Assembly: GCF_036898095.1 (NCBI RefSeq)
Contig: NC_090744.1
Location: 94,739,228-94,803,227 of the forward strand
Length of the DNA: 64,000 nucleotides
Direction of reading: 5' to 3'
DNA from: Palaemon carinicauda
Lineage: Eukaryota > Arthropoda > Malacostraca > Decapoda > Palaemonidae
The notes below the pieces were generated by a model that was given only the letters and a program-made list of their open reading frames with translations, did no database searches and was not told the origin of the DNA. Below, piece after piece: positions 10,046-19,643 of the stretch. The position numbers were made by a program, and so were the translations under genes. The first letter of the stretch is position 1, and each line of letters starts with the position of its first letter.

Positions 10046-10815
10046 TCTGTCGTGCTTCCGGCAAGACGTTCTTGGATACGCTTATGATTTTGGAGTATTG
10101 TTCACGGTTTGGTGAAGTATTTCTCTAAAATTTGCAGCTATTCGCTATACTAGAAACTTCTATATTAGCTTAGTTAGCTTTTGGAATTAATTTAATTATG
10201 GTGACGAAGAGAGTATGAACTCTCTTTCACCTTTAAATGGCTGACCCTTCCCTTAGACGGAAGTGTTGGTGTCTAAGAGAGTATAGACTCTCTTTCTTAA
10301 TTTTGCTTAACAAAAGTTATAGATTTATTTTATATCTCTCCGCCTTTTATAGGCCTCTTCGATTAACTTCCTTTTATTATAAAATTATTAAAATTAATTT
10401 TTACATATTCGACCTTTCCTAATGGTAGGCGGTCTTTTCTTGTACCGAAGTTAATTAACATTGAGCCCGTCATTTCGGTTTTACCTGTTAACATATTATG
10501 CTATTTTAATGTTTTTGAAAGAATTTCTTTGATAGTCTCGTACTGTTTTCAAAGTTGAACTAACGTTTTGTTTTGTCTCTGCAGTTGTTGACGTTTCAGA
10601 ACGTTCAACTTGCGCTCTATCGTTACGATAGAGAGAGAATTTTCACGGTGTCACGTTGCAGTAAGAGTAACCGTGTCTAGCGTTTTGTTCATTCTTTCTT
10701 AACTTAATGGTTTTAATTCTACAAAGGAACTTTTCATTTTGGGAAATATTTTCCTTTAACAATAATATGTTTTAACGATATATATGATTGGGCTCTTCTC
10801 TCAGGTTCTAAGTCA

Positions 10816-10846
<31 letters not shown>

Positions 10847-11195
10847 CGGAGGGAGAAAGAGGAGGATAAACGTTTCGTTCAAGCGAGTAACGTTGTTATC
10901 GTTTTTGCTCTTCTCCCTAGTCTCTTTAGGGGAAGAAGGTAAACGTTTCTAGAGTTTTTCTTGTTCTCAAGCTTTATGCGGTGAGAGATTTTAAACGTAG
11001 TTTATTTGATCTAGTGTTTAGTCTCTTTCCAGCCACTGAATTATTTATCTTTCATTAGATTTTTCTGTTACATTGTAATTCTGTTTTCGCAATTACTAAC
11101 TTTTGAGAAAGGATAGAATTGCGTGTTTCAGGTACAAACCACTTAAAGTTTCGAGTTCAGTGAAATAAGTGCAAACAGAAAATCAAAAGTGATAA
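10046..11195 (+). other. AT-rich leader of D, homologous to the leader of C
   Basis: An ATG at about 10240 begins MADPSLRRKCW, the same gag start as C and distinct from E, then runs into unrelated AT-rich DNA with stops. A GA microsatellite lies at 10814-10865. The order of landmarks (gag start, AT-rich block, GA tract, GTGCAAACAGAAAATC before gag resumes) is the same as in C. Position 10444-10468 is the diverged equivalent of the 5S-like segment of C. Confidence 0.65.
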
Positions 11196-12301
11196 GTGAT
11201 TAGCGCAAAGTGTGTCAGTGTTGTGCGTGAGGGTACTTCTGTGCGTGCCAGTCGTCCTCCCAGTCCGGGACCTCTTGCAAGCTCCCAAGCCCAGGGGAGA
11301 AGCAATGTCGAAGGGCAAAAGGGTTCGGCAGGCCTTGATCGGCGCACAGAAGTATCCTCGGTGGTTGCGGGCGTGTCTTAAGAGACCGTCACTCCCACCC
11401 GCAGACGATTGAGCCCTTTTTTTTGCTCGTCTGCAGAAGAAATTTCGGGGAGAAAACGCTGGTCTCAGGTCTCAAGACCTCTTAAACGTAAAGTCCAGAC
11501 CTATGCCAGACGTACGAAGTTAGAGTTCTACAACCCGGATGCAGTCATTGGGTTAGCTCTGACTCTCCTCAGTCTCAGGTGACTGCACACCTCCTAAGAG
11601 AGGTAAGGCGATGCCACAACAGACCTTATCGTCTGTTGATCCCAAGACGACTTTGCTGCAGTCCATGCAGTCGCAGCTTGGGGTCTTAATGCGTGAGTTT
11701 CAGGCTCAGTCCAGTCTGCCAGGCGTACGAAGTTGAGGTTCCTCAGGCTACCTTACCGCGTTCTGAGTTGCCAGTTACCAGCGGTGTGCAGCAACCTCCG
11801 CCTCCTCCTGCGAGAGCTCCGCCTCACCGCAGTCCAGTCTGCCAGGCGTACGAAGTTGAGGTTCCTCAGGCTACCTTACCGCGTTCTGAGTTGCCAGTTA
11901 CCAGCGTTGTGCAGCAACCTTAACCTTCCTTAAGGCAACCTCAGCAATGGGAGCAGGAGTCTTATGCCTTACTTCCTCCGCTTCCGTTTGCGGTTCCACC
12001 AGCGAGGCAACAATCTCTTGAGGTACGACAACCTCTTCCATCAATGAGGCAGCCACCTCAGCACTCGCTGCAGCTTAGGCTAGCTCCTCAGGAACCTCAA
12101 CTCGCGAGACAAGAACTGCGTTCTGCGCAGCCGCTATCTCAACTCTCGCAGCTCACACCTCAGGAACCTTAACTCGTTCCTCAGGAACCTGCTACTGCGC
12201 ATCCGCAACCCTTACAGCAAGCGCAACTCTTGAGGCAGCAACCTCATGCTATGAGTCAGCCACCTCAACGCATGCATCTGCCAATTTCTCCTCAACTTGA
12301 G

Positions 12302-12600
12302 AAATAACAAATGACAATAATAACACCTCATTACTTTCATAACTTGCATTTGTAATCATATACATGTATGCCTACACAAACATTATGATAATGGAGGTTA
12401 TTTGTCTTACTTATATAAAAATATATATGTATTCCTTGCAATATATTTTTAACAATATCGCAAAATATGGCAAAAATATCTTCAAAACAAAAATGAATCA
12501 TGAGTTATGAATGTAAGGTAAATATTATGTTGATATTAAAACCCCATGCAAGCATGCATGAAGCACTCTAGCACTGGTCATGGAATTTCTGAGAAATGTT
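12302..12600. other. AT-rich non-gag segment inside D gag
   Basis: This stretch has no counterpart in C or E that I can see. It is AT-rich with no coding frame and no obvious terminal repeats or target duplication. It may be an insertion or old filler DNA. Confidence 0.4.
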
Positions 12601-12630
12601 AAACGCCATGCAACACGCTCTGCTTACCTT

Positions 12631-12920
12631 ACAGCATGCTCTACATACAGCATGCTCTGCATACAGCATGCTCTGCATACAGCATGCTCTGCATACAACA
12701 TGCTCTGCATACAGCATGCTCTGCATTCAGCATGCTCTGCATACAACATGCTCTACATACAGCATGCTCTGCATACAACATGCTCTGCATACAGCATGCT
12801 CTGCATTCAGCATGCTCTGCATACAACATGCTCTGCATACAGCATGCTCTGCATACAACATGCTCTACATACAGCATGCTCTGCATACAGCATGCTCTGC
12901 ATACAACATGCTCTGCATAC
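12631..12920. repeat. 16-bp minisatellite (ACAGCATGCTCTGCAT type), about 18 units
   Basis: The repeat period is 16 bp, counted from successive ACAGCATG starts, with variants ACAACATG, CTACAT and CATTCAG. Because 16 is not a multiple of 3, every frame reads the same repeating peptide in turn and several frames are open on both strands; these are not genes. The core GCATGC is palindromic. It appears to derive from a 21-bp gag repeat still seen in E (about 60957-61022). Confidence 0.9.
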
Positions 12921-13529
12921 CTTACCGCATGCTTCTCAGTCATACATCTTTGGTTGTTGCCAACTCACTAGACTGTCAAGCAGTTTCATAATGTTGCCTT
13001 CTAGTCTGCTGCTTTTGCACCATTGAAACCCTCACTGAGAGAACTTAACTTTTCTCGGATATGGTCCCTGTAGATTAGAGAGTGCTTTTCTCCCTCCTTC
13101 TGATATTCCCTTGAGGACTCTGTCATTTGGAGAGGAGCCTTTAGCTGCGTAGCCTCCTATGGACTTTTATTTAAGCATAACATGCTTCCAGGGAAGGTAA
13201 TGGTTCCACTTCAGTCACTAACCCCGTCTGTTACCACACCTGCTCCCATAGACCTTGAGCTGTGTTGCAAGACATACAGTCCAAGCTTAGTCCTTGTTAA
13301 AGGATTTTTTGTTTACGGAGTCAGTGTGTCACTGGGAAGACGTTCAACAACCAGCAGAAGTGACTTGTTGTGACGCAGTGCGGCAACCTCAGCAACCCGA
13401 TAAGGAGTTGTCTGTACGACCCAGACAGTCTAGACAGCTTCGGGTTGTCACTGTACTTCCTCGCTTCCCCATGGTTGACAGTTCACAGACTGTGCAGCAG
13501 TACCATGATCTTGTGTCCGGCTCCGTCAG

Positions 13530-14955
13530 ACGACTGGCTTTTAAGAGCTCCCACAAGTCGTCGCTGTCTGGAGATTCTCAGATGGACTATGGATCTGACC
13601 AAGGAACTGGGCCTCCTGGTCAATTTTGAGGAGTCTCAGCTCATCCCATCCCAGACCATTGTCTCCCTGGGTATGGATCTTCAGAGTCGAGCTTTTCGGG
13701 CTTTTCCGTCGGCCCCAAGGATCTTCCAAGCCCTAGAATGCATCCAGAGCATGCTGAGAAGGAACCGATGCTCAGTCAGGTAGTGGATGAGTCTAACAGG
13801 GACACTTTCATCGCTGGCCCTGTTCATCGTGTTAGGGAGAATCCACCTCCCCCCCTTCAGTATCATCTAGCTGCTCACTGGATAAAGGACATGACGCTAG
13901 AGACGGTCTCAGTTCCTGTTTCCGAAGAGAGGAGGTCTTCTCTCGCGTGGTGTAAGAACAGCTTTCTTCTCAAGGAAGTCTACCTTTGGCTGTTCAGAAA
14001 CCCGACCGCCGTCTCCTCTCGGACACATCAGACACGGGCTGGGGTGCGACTTTGGACGGACAGGAATGATCGAGAACATGGAATCAGGAGCAAAGGACAC
14101 TTCACATCAATTGCAGGAGTTGTTGGCGGTTCTTCTGGCCTTGATAAACTTCAAGTCCCTCCAGCTTAACAAAGTGGTGGAGGTGGACTCTGACAACACC
14201 ACAGCCCTGGCTTACACCTTCAAGCAGGGAGGGACTCTTTCGTGAAGTTGTTCTAGATCGCAAGGGACCTCCTCATCTGGTCTAAAGATCGAAAGCTCAC
14301 GCTGGTAACGAGGTTCATTCAGGGCGGTATGAATGTCATGGCAGATCACCTCAGCCGGAAGGGTCAGGTCATCCCCACAGAGTGGACCCTTCACAAGATG
14401 TTTGCAGCAGACTTTGGGCCCTGTGGGGTCAGCCAACCATAGATCTGTTCGCTACCTCGATAACCTAGAGACTCCTATTGTATTGTTCTCCGATTCCAGA
14501 CCCAGCAGCAGTTCACGTGGATGCTTTTCTGCTGGATTGGTTCCATCTCGACCTGTATGCATTCCCGCCGTTCAAGATTGTCAACAGGGTACTTCAGAAG
14601 TTCTCCTCTCGCAAAGGGACACGGCTGACGTTGGTTGGCTCCGCTCTGGCCCGCGAGAGAATGGTTCTTAGAGGTACTGCAATGGCTGGTCGACATTCCC
14701 AGGACTCTTCCTCTAGGAGTGAACCTTCTACGTCTACCTCACGTAAAGAGGGTACACCCGAACCTCCACGCTCTTCGTCTGACTGCCTTCAGACTTTCGA
14801 AAGACTCTCAAGAGCTAGGGGCTTTTCGAAGGAGGCAGCCAGAGCGATTGCCAAAGCAAGGAGAACATCCACTCTCAGAATCTATCAGTCTCAAGGGGAA
14901 GTCTTCCGTAGCTGGTACAAGACCAATGCAGTTTCCTCAACCAGTACCACTGTAA
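13530..14955 (+). pseudogene. D pol remnant: post-YLDD RT, RNase H, methyltransferase-like
   Basis: The gene begins at the last two residues of the RT box (DDWLLRAPTSRRC), continues through the thumb (LGLLVNFEESQ), and shifts frame several times across RNase H (13738-14230). The methyltransferase-like block (DAFLLDW, YAFPPF, then LARERM in the other frame) is at 14478-14700, and the tail ends at 14955. Closest to E pol in content. It lacks the RT catalytic core and cannot be functional. Confidence 0.8.
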
Positions 14956-15849
14956 CCCAGATTGCTGACTTCCTGTTATATCTAAGGAAAGTAAGATCCC
15001 TTTCAGCTCCTACGATCAAGGGTTACAGAAGTATGTTGGCAGCGGTTTTCCGCCACAGAGGCTTGGATCTTTCCACCAACAAAGATCTACAGGACCTCCC
15101 TAGGTCTTTTGAGACCTCAAAGGAACGTCGGTTGTCCACTCCAGGCTGGAATCTAGACGTGGTCCTAAGGTTCCTTATGTCATCAAGATTTGAACCTCTC
15201 CAATCAGCCTCTTTTTAGGACCTCACATTAAAAACTCTTTTCCTCGTGTGCTTGACAACAGCTAAAAGAGTAAGTGAGATCCACGCCTTCAGCAGGATCA
15301 ATGTTTTCACATCTGAAATGGCTACATGTTCCTTGCAGCTCGGTTTTTGCTAAACGAGCTTCCTTCACGTCCTTGGCCTAAGTCATTCGAGATCCCAAGC
15401 CTGTCCAACTTGGTGGGGAATGAACTGGAGAGAGTACTTTGCCCAGTTAGAGCTCTTAGGTACTATCTAAAAAGGTCTTAACCTTTACAAGGACAATCAG
15501 AAGCCTTATAGTGTGCTATCAAGAAACCTTCTTTTCCAAGGTCTAAGAACTCAGTTTCTTACTATTCAGGCTTCTGATTAGAGAAACACATTCTCATCTG
15601 AAGGAAGAAGACCTTGCTTTGCTGAAGGTAAGGACACATGAAGTGGGAGCTGTGGCTACTTCAGTGGCCTTCAAACAGAGCCATTCTCTGCAGAGTGTTA
15701 TGGATGCAACCTATTGGAGAAGCAAGTCAGTGTTCGCATCATTCTATCTCAAAGATGTCCAGTCTCTTTACGAGTACTGCTACACCCTGGGACCATTCGT
15801 AGCAACGAATGCAGTAGTAGGCGAGGGCTCAGCCACTACATTCCCATAA
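14661..15849 (+). pseudogene. D tyrosine recombinase, broken
   Basis: The N-terminal and central parts are open (14661-15218) with ARAIAKARRTSTLRIYQS and the PTIKGYRSML segment. A TAG at 15216-15218 replaces a Lys codon found in C and E. Downstream sequence retains the box-1 region (TAKRVSEIHAFS, about 15260) and a C-terminal piece at 15619-15849 with THEVGAV, where the catalytic arginine of the H-x-x-R motif has become Gly, and ASFYLKD with the catalytic tyrosine. Frameshifts lie between. It is inactive both by stop and by loss of the catalytic arginine. Confidence 0.85.
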
Positions 15850-16235
15850 TCCCATAACCTTTTAACCTTTCTCTTGAATACTTTTTATGGGTTGTACGGT
15901 CGGCTAAGAAGCCTTCCACATCCTTGTTGATTTGGCGGGTGGTCAATTCTTTCTTGAGAAGCGCCGAGGTTAAAGGTTGTGATGAGGTCCTTTAGTATGG
16001 GTTGCAGCCCTGTATACTTTAGCACCTTTGAGTTGATTCAGCCTTCCAAGAGGAACGCTGCGCTCAGTAAGGAAGACGATCTTATTAAAGGCAGAGTAAC
16101 GGTTCAAGTCGACTTCCTTACCAGGTACTTATTATTTCATTGTTATTGTGGATAACTGATTATATGAAATACGGGATACTTAGCTATCCTTTAGTCTTGT
16201 ACACTGGTTTTTCACCCACCCCCCTGGGTGTGAAT

Positions 16236-16327
16236 CAGCTACATGATTATCGGGTAAGTTTAATATTGAAAAATGTTATTTTCATTAGTAAAATAAATTT
16301 TTGAATATACTTACCCGATAATCATGA
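16236..16327 (+). repeat. Internal complementary region of D
   Basis: The first half (ATGATTATCGGGTAAGTTT...) complements the left end and the second half (…TTTTTGAATATACTTACCC) complements the right end, meeting at GAAAAATG. The preceding 15850-16235 is 3' non-coding sequence shared with C and E. Confidence 0.85.
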
Positions 16328-16370
16328 TTTAATTGACCCACCCTTCCTCCCCATAGAGAACCAGTGGACC

Positions 16371-16564
16371 GAGGAAAAAGTGAGGTGGCGTCAACAACAA
16401 GTACTGTAGTACCTGGCCACAGGTGGCGCTTGTGAGTACACCCCCTTCTAGTATAGTGATAGCTGGCGTATCCCTCCCGTAGAATTCTGTCGGGCAACGG
16501 AGTTGACAGCTACATGATTATCGGGTAAGTATATTCAAAAATTTATTTTACTAATGAAAATAAC
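16371..16564 (+). repeat. Right inverted terminal repeat of D
   Basis: Reverse complement of 9879-10045; includes CCACAGGTGGCGCTTGTG and the A/T-rich tip. Confidence 0.9.
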
Positions 16565-16565
16565 A

Positions 16566-16725
16566 TTTTAATGTTGTTACTGTTCTTAGAAAAATAATTT
16601 GATTGTTTATTACTTCTCTTGTAGAGTATTTATTTCCTTGCTTCCTTTCCTCATTTGGCTATTTTTCCCCTGTTGTAGCCCTTGGGCTTATAGCATCCTG
16701 CTCATCCAACTAGGGTTGTAGCTTA
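16566..16725 (+). repeat. Decapod interspersed repeat R, copy 1, right part
   Basis: Continues R copy 1 after element D, from TTTTAATGTTGTTACTG to GGGTTGTAGCTTAGCTGG. The uninterrupted copy at 18545-19200 has the same joined sequence, which proves that D entered an existing R copy. Confidence 0.8.
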
Positions 16726-17049
16726 GCTGGTAAAAACAATAATACCGCTCCATCCTCTCGCCCTTAGCCTGGCCATTCCAGGCAAGGACATAGGGGGATG
16801 GTGACTGAAGTCTACATTACCATCCTACAGTCACCACGAATAAGGGTATGCCGGTCAAAGCATTGTGCAAGTGTCAACGACACGGAGCAAGGAACGGGTA
16901 AACGGAAGTCCTTCTGGATGGTTACTATACCCTCCCCTCAGTCAAAAACCAATGATGTTCTAGATCTACCTTCAAATTTCACTTGATATCTCCAGAACGT
17001 GTCCCCTATCATCATCATCATCATCATCTACTACTACTATTACTAATAG
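16726..17049. other. Unassigned DNA ending in an ATC/CTA microsatellite
   Basis: No gene is seen. The last part (about 17009-17045) is a short run of ATC then CTA/ACT triplets that adjoins R repeats elsewhere in similar form (TTA runs at 18528-18546 and 19218-19256). Confidence 0.5.
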
Positions 17050-17054
17050 CTAAG

Positions 17055-18274
17055 TGTTACGACCCCTTTGGCCGTAATACAGGTTCTTTATTTCAATACT
17101 CACAGGGATTGTAGGCAGTAAGAAAGTACACAGGGTATGAGGAATGTGGAAACAAACATCAGAATAAAATGAACAATATTTAATTACACAATACACTTAT
17201 TACTAAATAAGCCTTGTGAGCAAACTTAACAGTAAATACGAGTATAAACAATAACGGGCTCACAAAGATACCTAATAATGAGAAGCTGACCCTAACAAAG
17301 TAAGGAAAGGAAATAACATGCCAAAGGCTCAAATAATAATAATACGGGCCCAATAATTAAAAATCACTAACCTATAATTATAAGATTGAAGGAAGACTAG
17401 AGAAAATAAAGACAGGAAAACCTTAAATCTCCTACCTAACCATGTTGGTACTAAACTTAAAACTAACCAAATACCGACAACTTAATATAGCAAAATATAT
17501 ACAAATATGATTAAATACACAAATCCTCGCGTACAACGAAGTGCACAGGAGTCTCTTCAACCTCCCAGCAGATATACGGGAGAGTCCACAAATTGTCCAG
17601 GTAAGACCCAGGGCTCGAGATCAATTCCGAGGAACAACACAGGATAATTACGTCTTACCTGGCAATTGCCTCCCTACAGGCCTCCTCACGAGCCATTAGC
17701 TCTCCTGGACATGCAGCTCAAACCGGACAGGACAGTGGTTGGCGTAACACCTCCTACGTGGCGGGACAACGTCGACCACGTCTTCCGCCAAATCCTCCGG
17801 CGGGAATCAGGAGTACAGGTGTCGCAAGTGACAATAACTTGCGATATCACAGCAGTGATCACACTCCACAATGCACATATGCCGCAGATGGCTCAGCACA
17901 TCTACGGAAAACCACTTCCAAAGGACGTCCATCGGAGTATTCCTCTAAAAAGGCATAGGATAAATCTCCAGAAGGCTACCAACAAAAGAGCGTACTGTAC
18001 GTCCAGAAGCTTAGACAGGCCCGAACTCCCTTAGCCCGGCCTCCACTCACTGCACTACAGTTCCATTCCAACTCGAAAACAAAATAAAAACAATCGTTAA
18101 CACGATAGTTAGGCAATTCACAACAAGAGGAGGAATCACTGAGCAAAACCACTGAACGTTACGTTAACGTAAAAAAAAATACAATTACTGAACTGAATAT
18201 AATAGAGCACTTAAAACTTAAGTACAAGGCTGATTTAAGAAAATAAACAAGCAATAAATTACGTTAATTTGACA
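17055..18274 (-). mobile_element. 1.22-kb LTR-like insertion, possible solo LTR, with CTAAG duplication
   Basis: The segment begins TGTTACGACC and ends TTTGACA, i.e. TG...CA, and is flanked by CTAAG on both sides (17050-17054 and 18275-18279). Read on the minus strand it ends with AATAAAG about 35 bp before the terminus, as for a polyadenylation signal in an LTR. The flanking DNA joins into a normal R repeat start once the insert and one CTAAG are removed. No coding frame longer than about 120 codons is seen and none is recognisable. The second LTR is absent, so a solo LTR fits; a short non-autonomous element is the alternative. Confidence 0.6.
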
Positions 18275-18279
18275 CTAAG

Positions 18280-18530
18280 TTATATACAACCCTAGTTTGA
18301 AAGGCTCCAACATGAAAAATGGCCAAGTGAGGAAATGAAATATGGAAACAGATAGAATAGTATGCCTGAGTGTACCCTGAAGCAAGAGAACTCTAACTCT
18401 AGACAGTGGAAGACCGTTGTACAGTATAGAGGTTCTGATACTACCCGAGACTAGAGAACAATGGTTTGAATTTGGTGTCCTACTCCTAGAATAGGTGCTT
18501 ACCATAGTTAAAGAGTCTCTTCTGCCCTTA
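18280..18530 (-). repeat. Decapod repeat R, copy 3 (partial)
   Basis: Reversed and truncated copy of R: CAACCCTAGTTTG, AATGGCCAAGTGAGGAAATG, GTGTACCCTGAAGCAAGAG and GACTAGAGAACAATGG match copies 1 and 2. Its first bases were separated from the upstream triplet run by the 1.22-kb insertion. Confidence 0.75.
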
Positions 18531-18544
18531 TTATTATTATTATT

Positions 18545-19200
18545 ACTTGCGAAGCTACAACCCTAGTTGGAAAAGCAGGATGCTATAAGCTCAGGGGCTC
18601 CAAGAGGGAAAATAGCCAAGTGAGGAAAGGAAAAAGGAAAATGAAATATTTTAAGAAGAGTAACAACATTAAAATAAATAACTCCTACATAAACAATAAA
18701 AACTTTATCAAAACAAGAAGAAGAGAAATAAGATAGAAGTGTGTGCTCAAGTGTACCCTCAAGCAAGATAACTCTAACCCAAGACAGTGGAAGACCATGG
18801 TACAGAGGTTATGGCACTATCTAAGACTAGAGAACAATGGTTTGATTTTGGAGTGACCTTCTCCTAGAAGAGCTGCTTACCATACCTAAAGAGTATCTTC
18901 TACCCTTACCAAGAGGAGAGTGGCCACTGAACAATCACAGTGCAGTAGTTAACCCCTTGAGTGAAGAAGAATTGTTTGGTAATCTGTGTTATTAGGTGTA
19001 TGAGGACAGAGGAGAATATGTAAAGAATAGTCCAGACTATTCAGTGTGTGTATGGGCAAAGGAAAATTGAACCGTAACCAGAGAGAAGGATCTAATGTAG
19101 CACTGTCTGGCCTGTCAAAAGACCCCATAACTCTCTAGTGGTAGTATCTCAATGGGTGTCTGGTGCCCTGGCCAACCTACTACCTACCAAGTGGAAAGTA
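18545..19200 (-). repeat. Decapod repeat R, copy 2 (most complete)
   Basis: Reversed copy running from GCTACAACCCTAGTTGGAAA to the GCCAACCTACTACC segment. It contains the uninterrupted sequence (AGTAACAACATTAAAATAAA at 18660-18679) corresponding to the D insertion site, and so serves as an empty-site paralogue. A TAA/ATA triplet run follows at 19218-19256. Confidence 0.8.
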
Positions 19201-19379
19201 GCCACTGAAAAAATTACCTTAATAATAGTAATAATAATAATAATAATAATGATAATAGCTAACCACTTGAGTGAAGAAGGGGAGGCGACAGAAGAACGAA
19301 AGTATAAGTCGTACAAGGTGGTTTTCCGGACTCCAGCAGTTGACTCTACTGAATGGGGAACTGGGGACCAGTCATCAAT

Positions 19380-19560
19380 GTCTCTCCATTAAACAAGGTA
19401 TTCCTCAGACACCATTCAGAATGGAGACAGCTGAAAGCATACTGTCCATATTAGGAAAGAACACTTTTTAGTTCCTGTGTATCTTCAGATCTAATCCCTC
19501 TTCCCTACAGGTTTATGTGCTCCATCTTTATTAGAGTAGTACTGTACTGTATACCAGTTA
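19380..19560 (+). pseudogene. Relic F: short DIRS reverse transcriptase fragment
   Basis: One frame reads QTPFRMETAESILSI, which matches the RT region before the first catalytic aspartate in B and G (QTLFSMETADTV; QTKFKMETAAI). Nothing else in RT order is recognisable nearby, and the next DIRS-like sequence with the same orientation is at 23860, after the Tigger insertion. I assign it tentatively to relic F. Confidence 0.45.
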
Positions 19561-19643
19561 AAAGCCGTGCACCATTCTCCAAATGTTTACGCTAGTTTCT
19601 TCGTGAGCACTATCGAATGGCATTCATCCACGCAAGTACTGTA

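Larger units (their letters stand above)
11196..13545 (+). pseudogene. Mosaic, broken gag of element D
   Basis: Sequence at 11196-11412 matches the Pro/Ser-rich part of the E gag (VRASRPPSPGPL) but in two frames. A 123-bp unit starting at 11707 is repeated at 11830, in frame, encoding VEVPQATLPRSELPV twice. A non-gag AT-rich segment follows (12302-12600), then a minisatellite, then a second stretch of mid-gag sequence from about 13180 (QSLTPSVTTPAP), as in C. At about 13530 gag is fused to the RT gene at the DDWLL codons, so the gag C-terminus and the RT palm before the YLDD aspartates are deleted. Stops occur throughout. Confidence 0.65.
9873..16569 (+). mobile_element. DIRS1-like element D (gamma family), internally deleted and degenerate
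   Basis: The element is 6.7 kb with ITRs at ~9879-10045 and ~16371-16564 and an ICR at ~16236-16327. Junction cores are ATTTTT (9873-9878) and ATTTT (16565-16569). Its interior has the same leader type as C, a mosaic gag expanded by a 16-bp minisatellite, an RT gene cut off before the YLDD box, and a broken YR. Its terminal sequence (ACCCGATAATCATG) resembles E more than C. All genes carry stops. Confidence 0.9.

Noticed and set aside
12631..12920. CRISPR-like array of short repeats
   Set aside because: Units are contiguous with no unique spacers, in a eukaryotic retroelement. The 26-bp array at 26944-27205 was rejected for the same reason.
12580..13026. Four overlapping frames of 100-148 codons with LHTACSAYSML-type repeats, one antisense
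   Set aside because: A 16-bp repeat without stops is automatically open in every frame; no single frame is favoured.
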